Source of the DNA: Miscanthus floridulus
Lineage: Eukaryota > Streptophyta > Magnoliopsida > Poales > Poaceae
Length of the DNA stretch: 64,000 bases
Direction of reading: 5' to 3'
Assembly (NCBI RefSeq): GCF_019320115.1
Contig: NC_089583.1
Location: 83,531,928-83,595,927 of the forward strand
Positions 33,938 through 45,031 of this stretch are shown piece after piece. The notes beneath the pieces were generated by a model. That model did not search any database. It had not been told where the DNA came from and saw only the letters and a list, made by a program, of their open reading frames with translations. A program made the position numbers and the translations under genes. The number at the start of each line of letters is the position of its first letter. Positions within the stretch are counted from its first letter, which is position 1.

Positions 33938-36900
33938 ATGACTGCCCCGGGAGACAACATGGAGGAAGAAATGATGAATATTATTGCCAATGCTGGTGAG
34001 CGGGATGTTGATGACGGAAGTCAATACCTAGCTCTTGAAAATGAGCAAGAAAATACAGGCGAGGTATATATACTAAATATATATTATATGTGAATATTGC
34101 ATATATTTCTGTGTACAAAAGATATTTATTTATTATTTTTTTATATGTAGCCCTCTGGATCGGCGACCACAATGGCGAAGAGCAAAAATGTTCGAGGACC
34201 GAAGAAACCACTGGAGGGCCGGTACATAATATCAGAATTCAACATCGAGACAGGCGAACCACTTGGTCCACATAAAAGGAAATTCGTGGAACACTGTGGG
34301 TACCTTGTAAGGGATAGAATTCCAATCAGTATCCGTGAATGGAAGAAAAAGATCAACGAGCCTGATGTTAGTTTTGTCTCTGATGTTAACAAGAATTTGC
34401 TCTGGAATGATATCCTTGCCCATTTCACGTTGCAAGCGGATGATTATGATGATATCAACGATGATGAATTGAAGGAGCTAGTTCGATCGTGGGCTATGAA
34501 GAAGATGGCCATACAATTCCAGACTTGGAAGAAACACCTATACAACACATACATCAAAAAGAACGAAACGCCAAATTTCAATACTGCTACGGGCCCGATC
34601 TTGAAACAGAGGCCCTATTGGAATGATTTCGTAGAGTATAAGACATCAGCAGAGGGTGAGGCACGGGTGAGAAGGAACCAAGAGAATGCCCGAAAAAAGG
34701 TATACCACCATGACATGGGATCAGGTGGCTACGATACTGCCATTCCGAAGTGGCAAAAAATGGAAGCGGACATTATTGCTAAGGGGATCGAACCAGAATC
34801 AGCCAAGTGGCCCCCACGCATGAAGAATTGGTTTTTCGGTCATGGGGGAAGACTCGACCCATAGACCGACCTGGCAGTGTATGGGCAAAAACTTGAAACA
34901 GCAGCACACCGATTGGCTTTTGCTATAGAAGCTAAAGAGATTGGTGTGTTCAAGCCCAATAGAGAGAAGGATGAGCTAACGTATGCCATCGGGACTGCTG
35001 AACACATTGGCCGAACTAGAGGCTTAGGACGCAACACTCCATGGGTTCATGGTTTCCCTAATGACAGGGAAACCTACCGAAGCCGCTAGAGAAGCAAGGA
35101 GAAGCAAGCAGCGTAGGTGACAATGTTGGAGGAAATGGTGCTTGAAGCAAAGGAGCGAGAAAAAGCAATGGAAGCAAGAATGCAGGAAGAAATCAGAAAG
35201 CAAGTGCAGATAGCAATGAGTGCCTAGAGGCAGGCATCAGAGCTAGGAATGAATGTTAATATTAGCCTCCCTGGTCAGTTGAAAAGCAGCTGCGCTTCCA
35301 CTGAGCTGCCAAAGCAAGATGATGTAGCGCTGCGCTTCCTCGTGGATGATGTCACTACTCCAATGACATCAATTGAGCTACATGTTCCAAGGGGGAATGA
35401 CACAATCAAGGTCGCTATTGGTGTTTTTACTCCTCTAGACCCTACCAAGACACCAAGAATCAATGGGGCACCAATACAACCTGGATATGCTAGGGTCGTA
35501 GTGGATAAAATGAGCAAAGGTTATGAGGATCTAGCTCTTGACATTTCTGGAGGTGATGGAGAGAAGACTCTAGGAGAAGCAGAGAAGGCATATATACTAT
35601 GGCGCAAGCGCTGCATCATTATCCCTGGGGCGTCTGCTCCACCGCCAGTAGACATTAGGTGCGGACAAAAGTTAACAAAACAATTTTTTGATAATTTTCT
35701 ATGGGCATGACTAATAATAAGCATGTACTTATATCTCATTATTTTTTGTACTCACAAAGCAGGGCCTCCGCCAACCAAAGTCCAGTTGTTGCTTCTCCCG
35801 ACCATCATAGTGCTCAGGGCAATGATGACGCCTTCGAAGGCACTACTGCATCCCCACCATCTCCAACTCCTCCACCACCTCCAAGGAAGCCCACAACTCC
35901 TCCGCCGAGGTCTCCAACAGCTCCGCCGCCTCCAAAGTTTGCACTGCCTCCAAGGCGGTCTCCAATGCCTCCCCCGCCTCTAAAGAAGCCAGCCCCTAAG
36001 AGGTCCGCCCCGCAAACGAAGCCGTTGCCCTGCCCGCTGGCAAAGAAGCAGAAAACAAATACTCATCCAGTTATTCCCCAAAAATTATCTTATGAGAAAA
36101 GTGAACAGGAATTAAAGGATGCAGTACAAAAAGAAGTGATAGATTTCTTTAAAGGTGCAAAACAGGCACGATGAGCGAGGGAGAACCCGGAGCCATCATA
36201 CTTCTTCCTACCTCCAGATCAGCTAAGAAAGAAGTTGGAACAAAAAAAATGGGATTCTCTTAAGAGCGCCGCGAAACAACCGATATTGGACTATGACCGC
36301 TCTCTCACCAAGTCATATGAGGTGGCGCAAAAAAAGAAGAGAGTAGGGAAAGGTGTTGCATAACTTGGACAACAATCGCAACAATCAATCCCCCCTTGTC
36401 ATTCCTAATGAATATGGTTCAAACTTAAACTTAGTGGTGGAGGTAGGCGGCTATGAGTTGTTTCTTCGGTTTTATGAGGAAACTGGTTTGAACCTTGCCG
36501 AAGTGCTCGCTGAAGGACCATCTGCTCCGGAAGTGGATCCTTACAAGAAATTTGTACCAGGCCAGAGTCTATACAACCCAAAGAAATTAGGTGAACTGGG
36601 TACGCAAATATACCTGCTAAACGGGTGGTACATGTCGGCGTCTGATGCGGGACAAATCTATCTTTCTGTCGGAATTAGAAACCACAATTACTTCCGTGGT
36701 AATGACATTATCTATGCCGAGCTTGCAGAATTACACCAACTATGCCACCTGGACTCTCTCGACAAAAGTCTCATTAGCTGCTATTATCTGTAAGTGTGAT
36801 TATTTTCTACTATATTCACAATTTCTTTATTATATATTCACAATATATATATATTCACAATTTTCATGTATGCAGATATGAGATGACAGAACTTAGAAAG

Positions 36901-37081
36901 AGAAAGGATAATGATGTTGGGTTCGTTGATCCATATGTCGTATACAAACACCCTAACCCCCCGAAGGATTATAAGCCTCAACCTAAGAGAAATCTCATGA
37001 ATTTCTTAGTGAACCAACGCGATAAGGAGATACTCTTCCCCTACAACTTCAAGTGAGTGTTATTATAAGTAATTAATGTTG

Positions 37082-37143
<62 letters not shown>

Positions 37144-37717
37144 TATGCAGCAATCACTGGATATTGATGGTCATCGATATGGTCAATAGTAGATTGAAAA
37201 TCTTAGACTCGTTGAAAAAACTGCAAACGGAGTATCAAGACATGATAGATATTATACAAGGGTAATTAATTTAGTTTCTCTATAACAACATATATATATA
37301 TAATGGCGCCAATCTCTCAACAATTATTAAAGGTTAAATTATTATTTTTATTTTATTGGGAGCAGAGTTTGGAAAAGGTTCATTGAGGAAAAAAAATGAA
37401 ACATTGCAAAGCGCCACTGGGTGTAATCGCATACAAAGTAAGTACTATAACTACACATTTATATTCAATTAACACCATATGATGATTTCAATTCACCCTA
37501 ATTGATTTTTTTTGTCGTAAAAGTGGGTTCTAAGGCAGGAGTAGGGTAACAACTACTGCGGATACTATGTTTGCGAGTTCATCATGGCGTACTCAAAGAG
37601 AACTCCTGAAGAGCAACTCAAAGTACGTATATAAATACTTTTTCCTTTATATTATTTCGATCGTATAGTTACAATTTCTTTATTGCTCTCATTTGTATAA
37701 GTAATTACATGAGCAAT

Positions 37718-37774
<57 letters not shown>

Positions 37775-37994
37775 CTTTTTCCTTTAATTTTTATTGAAGA
37801 CCGAATGGTTGAGGAAAAGAGTCATACGACTTGACCAACTTAAAGCAATTCGAGAGACTATAGCATGATTTCTAAATGACCAGGTCATCAACCCCAACGG
37901 CGAGTTCTACAATGACCCGAATGAAACGTGGATGTCAAATCTGGAGGAGTGAATTGCTAAGGACATAAACAATTTATATATCAAACCTTTGTAA
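33938..37994 (+). pseudogene. CACTA second gene: tnpA-like (En/Spm) protein fused to an Ulp1/C48 protease-like domain, broken
   Basis: Starts ATG 33938; exon 1 ends 34063 (GT donor) and exon 2 begins 34151 in phase. The PKKPLEGRYIISEFN to QENARKKVYHHDMGSGGY part (34172-34760) matches plant En/Spm tnpA-type proteins. The same frame continues to 35710 with stops at 34862, 35087, 35114 and 35225, all TAG. Next come a proline-rich linker (about 35860-36040), a TGA at 36172 and a frameshift near a C run at about 36388. The C-terminal part resembles a C48 (Ulp1-type) cysteine protease: NHWILMVID (His, about 37153), ILDSL (Asp) and NNYCGYYVCEF (Cys, about 37557), split over several exons with more stops. 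The enzyme family removes SUMO-like modifiers. The role in transposition is unknown. Confidence 0.8.
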
Positions 37995-38257
37995 TATATA
38001 TATATATATATGTATGTATGTATGCACATATTATATGTACATAAAATAACGTGTGTATATATATGATCATCATATATATATGCATGTACGCGTATATTCG
38101 TTTGTTATTTATGTACAAAGTTCGAACAAAAACTTACACGTGCGAAGTACACATATATATTACTATTAACAGCGTATTCTAAAATGTATTTTAATATCAA
38201 AACTAATCATTAAATGAAAAAAGAAACAAAAAATAGAACCCAGAAAAAGAAAAAAAG

Positions 38258-38511
38258 AGGGACATTTAGTCCCGGTTGGTGTTTCCAACCGGGACTAAAA
38301 GTCCTGCTTCGTGACAGTCCCTGGCCAGGCCTGGAGGCCCCCTTTACTCCTGGTTAGTGTTTCCAACCGGGACTAAAGGTCCCCCTTTAGTCCCGGGCGT
38401 CAAGCCGGGACTAAAGGAGGGTACCTTTAGTCCTGGATTGGTGCTCTCGGTTAAGAAACCGGGACTAAAGGGGTTTCTCAACCGGGAGCAAAAAGCCTTG
38501 CTGCACCAGTG
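38258..38511 (+). mobile_element. CACTA 3' subterminal repeats and terminus
   Basis: TTTAGTCCCGG and its complement CCGGGACTAAA alternate at least seven times. The block ends with CTGCACCAGTG at 38511, the complement of a CACTG-type terminal inverted repeat, followed by TTA. The gypsy internal sequence resumes immediately after. Confidence 0.85.
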
Positions 38512-38901
38512 TTATTTCTTGATTTACCCTCCTTATTGACAGAGTCTAAGTGGCTACACTTCTCCTAAGTGGAAGAATTTTCAAATTTCATCTTGAGCCC
38601 CTTACATCCTTCTAGCAAGCCTTACTTGGCTAAATCCGAGGTCTCCTAACCAGTTAAACTAGTCGGCATTGACTTTCGCCGCCCAGGTCACCAGTTAAAC
38701 TGATCGGCATTGACTTTGACCGCCTAGGTCACCAGTTAAACTGGTCAGCTTTGATTTTCACCGCCCTAGGTCACCAGTTAAACTGGTCGGTTTCGACTTC
38801 CACTGCTTGGATCACCAGTTAAACTGATCGACTTCACGTCAAAGTGCTCGGACTTGTGAAGACAACGTTGCTCAAAGGATACAAGGCGCTCGGGGATTAG
38901 C
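38512..38901 (+). mobile_element. gypsy element 3' internal region with about 41-bp tandem repeats and polypurine tract
   Basis: From about 38649 a unit of roughly 41 bp containing ACCAGTTAAACTGGTCGGC recurs four to five times. The region ends with CGCTCGGGGATTAG (38887-38900), a purine-rich tract right before the LTR, which serves as plus-strand primer. This is the 3' part of the element whose 5' part lies at 26558-26964. Confidence 0.7.
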
Positions 38902-39321
38902 TGTGGGGGATATGACCCCCGGTATCCATAAGACAAGACATGGGTCGCACCATCAGAGGTGGTCCAGCCCATAAGATCAAGGCGTGCACCGCAAGGCTAC
39001 AATAAGACATTGTATAATACTAAATAGGATACTTTCCTTGTAACCCTACCCCTACAGAGCATATAAGGAGGGGCAGGGGTTCCCTAGTCGACATCCCCAT
39101 ACAGATCCTAGGCCTAGCCTAAGGCATATGATCACACGTAATATCATACAAAGCCAATACAATCCAACAGGCCACAGGAGTAGGGTATTACGTCGTGCTG
39201 ACTGCCCGAACCTGTCTAACTCTTGTCTCTGTTGCCTTCTTGTTCTTGATTACGCGCACCTCTGTCGATCAATCTACCTTCGTGGGATACCCCTCGAAGG
39301 ACTGCCGACGATATCCTGACA
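38902..39321 (+). mobile_element. gypsy-type element, right LTR (420 bp)
   Basis: Begins TGTGGGGGATATGACC and ends GATATCCTGACA. Aligned by eye, it differs from the left LTR (26130-26557) by scattered substitutions and a few short indels. It follows the polypurine tract directly. Confidence 0.8.
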
Positions 39322-40441
39322 AGACCAAATTACAACGAAGTCTTGCAACTGGATAAGAAGGCAACAGCGTCGGTGGCGTTGAGGAGGACGAATCCGCCAG
39401 CGAGGGGTCGCAGGGGCGTCGAAGACGCTTGCACCCGGATGGACTGACCGCGCATAGCGTCGGTTAAGGGTGGGTCTGTAGAGCCATCGAAGGAGATTCA
39501 TGCCGGCGACCGAAGGATGTTGTTGAAGCCGTCACCGGAGATAGAAAAGGCTCAAGCCAGGATCCTAGGTGGAGGTGGAGCTGTCAAACCAACGCTAGAG
39601 GAGGAACTGCCTGGCTGAAGCAGGGAGCGACAGGACTGGTGGCTGCAAGAGGTGGAGGCGTGCAGCGAAGGGTGCGGAGTGGAGAAGAACGGATATCGGT
39701 GATGATGAGTGGAGGTGGGAGCGGAGGTAAAGGAGGGGATATCCCCATAGCAGGAGAACAAATTTATTTTATTTATACTGGCCATGGCGGAGATGTCGTC
39801 AACGGCGAGGAAGATGCCAAGAAGGCCATAGCAGCAACGACGACGGTGATAGCGACGGCGACGGCTGAGGTAGACACCCATCTCGGTGACCTCTACTGCT
39901 CTACGGCTACTAGCTACTAAGTACTAGGAGGGGGAGGGGGGCACTCTCTGTAGCTGCGGCGAGCTCGCCGGAGACGGGAGGGAGGGGCCGAGGGGATCTG
40001 GATCTGGGTCGCGGGCGCTGGAGGAGAGAAAGAGAAGTTGCGTTTTTGCCGCTCCTTCTCCTGTGTGGTTGGGCGCTGGCAATTGTCAAAAATTAAAAAT
40101 CGCCATCCAAGATTTGCCATAAACCACAGAAGCCAGCAAGCAGGCTGTCTGCCTGTTTCTGCTAGGAAGCCGAGATCTGTCAAAATTTAGAAAGCTTGAC
40201 CTGTCGGCCGTTCACGATTACCTTTATGTTCACGTTCTTGGCCAAGCAAACGTTCCCTTCATGGCACGCCTCTCTTCCATCTCTGGTTACCACGCCGAGA
40301 TGTCTGCCAATGACCTCAAAACCCGGCGCTAGACCACCATCCTGAACCGCATTGACCCCGCCGCGCCACGGCCGCGAGGCCGGCGACGACGACGACGCAG
40401 GCGAGGAGGCAAGACGGCGCCGGAGCGTCTGACGGACCACC
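39322..40441. other. intergenic region and 5' flank of the ANTH gene
   Basis: GC-rich sequence with several overlapping frames in both directions and no recognisable domain. The last 200-300 bases are probably promoter and 5' UTR of the gene at 40442. Confidence 0.4.
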
Positions 40442-41653
40442 ATGACGTCGTCCGTGCGGCAGTGGTGGCGCCGCGCCGCCGCGGCGCTCAAGGACAGGAG
40501 GAGCCTGCTCCTGGCGCGCCTGCGCCCGCGCCGGGCGGGTTCGTCGTCGTCGTGGCACCACCGGGAGCTGGAGGCGGCCGTGATCCGCGCGACGAGCCAC
40601 GAGGACCGGTGGATGGACTACCGCAGCGCCGCGCGGGTGTTCGCGTGGGCGCGCTCGTCGCCCTCGGTCCTCCGCCCCGTCATGTGGGCGCTGGCGCGCC
40701 GCGCGCGGCGGACGCGGTGCTGGGTCGTGGCGCTCAAGTCGCTCATGGTCGCGCACGGCATTCTCCTCCGCTCGGGTCTCGCGCCCCGCGCGGCCCGCGC
40801 CGGGCGCGTCCCCTTCGAGCTCGCTGACTTCCGAGACAGGTCCTCGTTCTCGTCGTCGTCCGCAGCGAAGTCCCTGGCCTTCTCCGCCTTTGTGCGCGCG
40901 TACTTCCGGTTTCTGGACTACCGCTCCCTCTTCGCCGCGCTGGAGGACACTAGCGGCGATGACGACGCCAATAAGTGCTCGGATGATCCCCAAACGGCCT
41001 GTCTTGATCGGATAGCGAAGAAACAGTTCCTGCTCGAGCTGCTCCTGCAAATCCGCCCGTACGGCGACGGCATGGAGGTGCCGCTCGTCCTCGAGGCCAT
41101 GGACTGCGCCCTCATCGAGATCTTCCAGGTGTACAGCGAGATATGTACCGCCATTGCGCGGTTCCTCGTCAGCGGCGTTCCAGGCGGGCCGGCGAAGCCG
41201 ACGATGCGGAAGGCGGCCACGGCGGCAGGGTTGAAGGTGCTCTGGCGGGCGGCGGAGCAGAGCGCTCAGCTCTCGTCCTACTTCGACCTGTGCCGCGGGC
41301 TCGGCGTGGCCAATGCCCGCAAGCTCCCGGCGGCATTCGTTCGCTTGAAAGACGACGACGTCCGGGACCTCGAGCGGATCCTCATGAGTGACACCCAGGA
41401 CGATAACAGTGACGAGGCGGAGCCGGAGGCGGAGGCAGAGGGGATGACGCCGGCTGACGTGAAGGACGCGGGGCCAACGTCGACGACCACTACGGTGGTG
41501 ACGACGACAACGGAATGGGTGACATTCGACGATGAGAAATCAAGCGCTGGTGCTGTCGCCAGCGGCGGGGGTCACGTCTCTAATCACTGGAACCCCTTCG
41601 TCGCTGCGCCGTTAGACGGTCGGGAAGTCGGAAACCTGATCGAGCTTTTCTAG
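40442..41653 (+). CDS. ANTH-domain putative clathrin assembly protein (AP180/CALM family)
   Basis: ANTH proteins bind phosphoinositides and clathrin and recruit coat components at the plasma membrane or trans-Golgi. The gene is a single exon of 403 aa, usual for the short plant subfamily (At1g25240/At4g40080-like). The start ATG at 40442 precedes the conserved block ELEAAVIRATSHEDRWMDYR (from about residue 40). RVFAWARSSPSVLRPVMWAL and CWVVALKSLMVAHGILL follow, both typical of the ANTH helical solenoid, and YRSLFAAL lies near residue 160. The C-terminus is acidic and threonine-rich, with an NPF motif (HWNPFVA), a possible EH-domain ligand. GC content is very high, as in many grass genes. The specific orthologue is not determined. 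Confidence 0.9.
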   Translation: MTSSVRQWWRRAAAALKDRRSLLLARLRPRRAGSSSSWHHRELEAAVIRATSHEDRWMDYRSAARVFAWARSSPSVLRPVMWALARRARRTRCWVVALKSLMVAHGILLRSGLAPRAARAGRVPFELADFRDRSSFSSSSAAKSLAFSAFVRAYFRFLDYRSLFAALEDTSGDDDANKCSDDPQTACLDRIAKKQFLLELLLQIRPYGDGMEVPLVLEAMDCALIEIFQVYSEICTAIARFLVSGVPGGPAKPTMRKAATAAGLKVLWRAAEQSAQLSSYFDLCRGLGVANARKLPAAFVRLKDDDVRDLERILMSDTQDDNSDEAEPEAEAEGMTPADVKDAGPTSTTTTVVTTTTEWVTFDDEKSSAGAVASGGGHVSNHWNPFVAAPLDGREVGNLIELF

Positions 41654-42110
41654 TTTTCTAACTGGACGCAATCTTGGGGTTAAGCCTTAGAAAAATTGTT
41701 AATTTTTCACCGCACCAAATTGTACATTGTGCTCTTTGTGACGTGACTCGTTTGATCCAGCTTTGTTACTTATTGAGTTCAACACTCCCATGACCACGTG
41801 GAGACTCTCTTCGGTCTCTAACGTGAAATATAATAAACAGGTAGTAACAATTTCATTTAAAATTACACTAACAATGATTTAAAACTCGAGACTTTTGGAC
41901 ACGCACCAACCATTTTCGACCCGAAAGATTAAAATATGAGAGAATATGGGCAATTTAGTTATACCTCAACACTTTGAAAGCAAGTACATTCAATCTCTTT
42001 TATTAGTGGATTGCTCTGTGCAATTATTTGAGGTGTGCACTATATTGACTAGCTTTTGGCAAATACCCTAAAGTCAGAAGCTGCACTGGTAATCAATTGT
42101 TTGAGTTGTA
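41654..42110. other. 3' flank of the ANTH gene, no gene seen
   Basis: AT-rich sequence containing the 3' UTR and no supported ORF. Confidence 0.4.
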
Positions 42111-42249
42111 CTCGGTCCATTCCAAATTGCAAGTCATTTTAGCTTTTCTATAACTTTTATTACGTATTTAGACATAACACACACACGTGTGTGTAGAAAG
42201 ACTATATACCTAGAAAACCAAAACGATTTACAATTTAGAACGGATGGAG
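42111..42249. mobile_element. Stowaway-type MITE (139 bp)
   Basis: The left end CTCGGTCCATTCCAAATTGC pairs with the right end CAATTTAGAACGGATGGAG, and both are flanked by TA (42109-42110 and 42250-42251). The palindrome ACACACACGTGTGTGT lies in the middle. The family is shared with the element at 769-980 but the copy is diverged. Confidence 0.85.
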
Positions 42250-42602
42250 TACATTTTATAATATCATAGTAATCGACTGTGCCACCATATACCTATTAAT
42301 ATTGGTTTCATTAGCTTTAGATTTAACATGAATTAGCCATATGGATTAAACCATGCATGCAAAAATAATTGGCTATAAATCTTGGAAAACATTTATGAGA
42401 TCAACATTTTTATTTGGTAGAAGATAATATTATGAATATAATCAAATTTATTCCATATTTTTTAAATATTTTTCTATGAATTTGGAAAAAAATCTTTATT
42501 GCACAAACACTTACATGAATATAAATTTGAGGTAGCTTGTAAACTTATTGGATCTTGGAGGGCTAAAAGGCTCATTGACTACCCACCCGACTCTTGTTAT
42601 TA

Positions 42603-42870
42603 GGGCTTGTTTGTTTCTGGCTTCTGTTGGCCAAAATGCCAGAAGCTGAAATAAATAACCTAGCTGTCGAGTTGGCTTTTGTAAAAACTAAAAAGTTGCC
42701 TTATGAGGGAACGAACTAAAAAATGAAACAAGTGTTTGAGTAGTTTTTCTAACTTTTGGTATGATGAGAACTTAAAAGTTTATTAAAAATCCAATAGAAA
42801 AAACAGCTAAAAACAAAAAATCCAGCTTTTGAACTAAAAGGCCAAAAGATACAACTCAAAGAAAGAGACT
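42603..42870. mobile_element. probable hAT-like MITE upstream of the SecE gene
   Basis: The left part GGGCTTGTTTGTTTCTGGC and the right part GCTTTTGAACTAAAAGGCC show weak inverted similarity, and the interior repeats AGCT/AAAAG motifs common in grass 'GGGCTTGTTTG' MITEs. Borders are approximate and the right end is diverged. Confidence 0.4.
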
Positions 42871-43463
42871 ATTAGAGTATTCGGCCACATAAACACGAAG
42901 TCTTTAAACTTTTTCGTCAGTTTTCTTCGAGGATTTATAGAGACGTTGTGATCGTACAAGTCCAATCCATTTACGAACTTATTAATTGTTTGATGTCAGG
43001 AGAAATGAAGATAGCAATTTATTTCCCAAAAAATATAAAAATATTTATATAAACCATACGCTCCATATTTTCAAAAAGAAATGTACAAGAATGGATCGCG
43101 ATCCAACTTTCAAGCGGTCCACGGGCCCACGGTACGCTGTCTGCCTGTCACAGCCCAACTAGTCGGGGAGGACGAAGAGCACTGGCCACCGTCGCCTGCT
43201 TGCCCGCGCCGCATAGAACGCCGCCCGCCGGAGCCGGCCCGACCCTGCGGCGCCGCTCGCTTCGTTGGTTATCCGTGTCGAAAGGCGAAACGGCAGCCAG
43301 GGAGACGGAGCCACGGCCGGAGGCAGTGTCGCAACGACGGCGTATCTGATCTCGCATCGCACCGAGGCCCCCCCGGAATCCATATCCTCTCCGCTGCCGG
43401 CGAGCATCCCGTCTCCGCCGTAGCGTCTCGCCTCTGTGGTCTGGCATCAGAGTTCCCGGGAGA

Positions 43464-45031
43464 ATGGCTGCTCTGTCGGCAGGCGCGCTGGCTCCGCTCG
43501 CAGGTTGCAACTGCTCAAGCCTAGCACCTTTACTCCCCCTGATTTATCGTCTTTCTTGGTTGCCTGGTTCGTTACTCTTCCCCTAATTTCTTTCGTTCCC
43601 AGGTCTGTCTCCGCTCCCGTGGTGCAGCCCGGCTGCGTTATACTGCCGAAGGAGTCCTCCACTTCTCAAGGTGCTGTATCATCAATGGCTCTAGAACCAA
43701 TTACGCGCTATTTCCAAATGTCGTCAGTTTACATGCTTTACATTTTTAGGTCGCCATCGCCAAGACGCGGCCAGCTGTTCACCAATTTGCCCCTGCAAGC
43801 CTCCCAACATGTGCGGCTATGTCAGAACATGGACGTCAGGAAATCCGGAGCAATGAGTACCAGCTGGATGATGATGAGCCGCTTTGGCTGGCAGTGGTCA
43901 TAGACCTTGCTGTGTAAGTGTGGATTCCCCCCCCCCCCCCCCCTGTTGGTTTGTCTGAATGTGAAATTGAATTTGTTACTTTGTATTGTTAGGGGTTTGA
44001 AGGGATTGGTAGCTTTCTTAGCTGAGCAGCCGAGGCAACTGAAGCACCTGGAGTGGCCGGGCTTTCAGCACACGGTATGCCCCTTGAATTGGACATTATT
44101 GAGATGTTTAAAGAATTGCCATGATGCATTGCTAAATATAATGTGGTTTGCTGCCCATATTAGATTAGTATCAGTCAAGACAAGGAAAGTGCAATTTTAG
44201 CTTGTCTGGATATGTTGAATTTGCATCATATGTTGTGTAGGAGCATGTGCTAAACAACCTGAACTAATTGGTAATGTATAGTGGCAGAGTGGCGCTCTAC
44301 GTTGTTATTGAGATTGAAGTACACTGTACACATTTTTATGACTATTCTATAAAATCAAAGGGGCAGCCATCTAAATGATACATGAGATGTGGATAAATTT
44401 GATTGATAACCTGAATTACCTTCAACCAACAAGTGTCAATATGTGTTTATTTTCAATAAGGGGCTAAAGTTTTCCTTGTTCTGATTCCTTTCTCGATAAA
44501 GTGTTAAATTATGTCCATATCCTGACATCCTTATTCTAGTTTTCACCAGACTTACGTTTACCGATGCCAGTTTTCTCAATGAATCTTGAATTTATTGGCA
44601 TGCCATATTCATATGCATCCTATATGGGCGATGTGGAGTCTAACCTTATGAGTATAAATATGTCTCCAGATGCATTTTTCATAGCTTCACATTCAAATGT
44701 TACTTGTAGAACTAGAATTTGGTCCAATCATGTGTAATTCTATGACTGTGTCCAATAGGCATGGCTGGATTATAGTTTTTTCCCCCTTCAAGTGCAGGGC
44801 CTTAGCCGCCTTATTGTGACCATTTTATGCCTTAATTTTAAATATTTTGAAGCTGCTACATCAAAAAAAGAGAACTTTGCTTACCTCTTGATTTAATCAA
44901 ATCGTCATCATTGGCAGATGAAGACGGCTACACTTACTCTTGTACTGGTAGCTGTGTTTATTGTTGCATTGTCAACTATTGATGCTGCCCTCTGCTACAT
45001 GCTGGCCTGGCTACTTCGAAAATCTGCGTAG
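43464..45031 (+). CDS. SECE1: plastid-type SecE preprotein translocase subunit (SECE1-like)
   Basis: SecE is the small clamp subunit of the SecYE channel; the plastid form inserts and exports proteins at the thylakoid. Exons 43464-43503, 43603-43670, 43750-43913, 43993-44074 and 44918-45031 join in phase to 155 aa. The first ~40 residues are rich in Ala, Ser, Pro, Leu and Arg and lack acidic residues, as in a chloroplast transit peptide. An acidic stretch (QLDDDEPLWLAVV, about residues 75-87) precedes the amphipathic helix. The SecE signature EWPGF lies near residue 112, followed by one transmembrane helix (about 121-150) ending LLRKSA. All junctions have GT/AG borders. The family call rests on the EWP motif, size and topology; SECE1 versus the inner-envelope paralogue SECE2 is inference. 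Confidence 0.72.

Larger units (their letters stand above)
26965..38511 (+). mobile_element. large CACTA (En/Spm) element nested in the gypsy element, 5' terminus missing
   Basis: About 11.5 kb with three plus-strand genes in order: GRF zinc-finger/membrane protein (27761-28293), TNP2 transposase (28382-31801) and tnpA/Ulp1-like protein (33938-37994). The 3' end (about 38258-38511) has inverted TTTAGTCCCGG motifs and the terminus CTGCACCAGTG, complement CACTGGTGCAG. A similar TTTAGTCCCGG block occurs internally at 32309-32408. I found no CACTGGTGCAG at the left side, so the 5' end was deleted, or the block from 32309 marks a second nested CACTA. One or two elements cannot be distinguished without an intact relative for comparison. 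Confidence 0.7.

Noticed and set aside
40316..41050. 244-aa minus-strand ORF
   Set aside because: It is the antisense shadow of the GC-rich ANTH gene, with arginine- and alanine-rich translation and no domain.
43081..43524. 147-aa ORF overlapping the SecE start
   Set aside because: Different frame from the in-phase SecE exons, arginine- and proline-rich, no domain. The ATG at 43464 gives a proper transit peptide.
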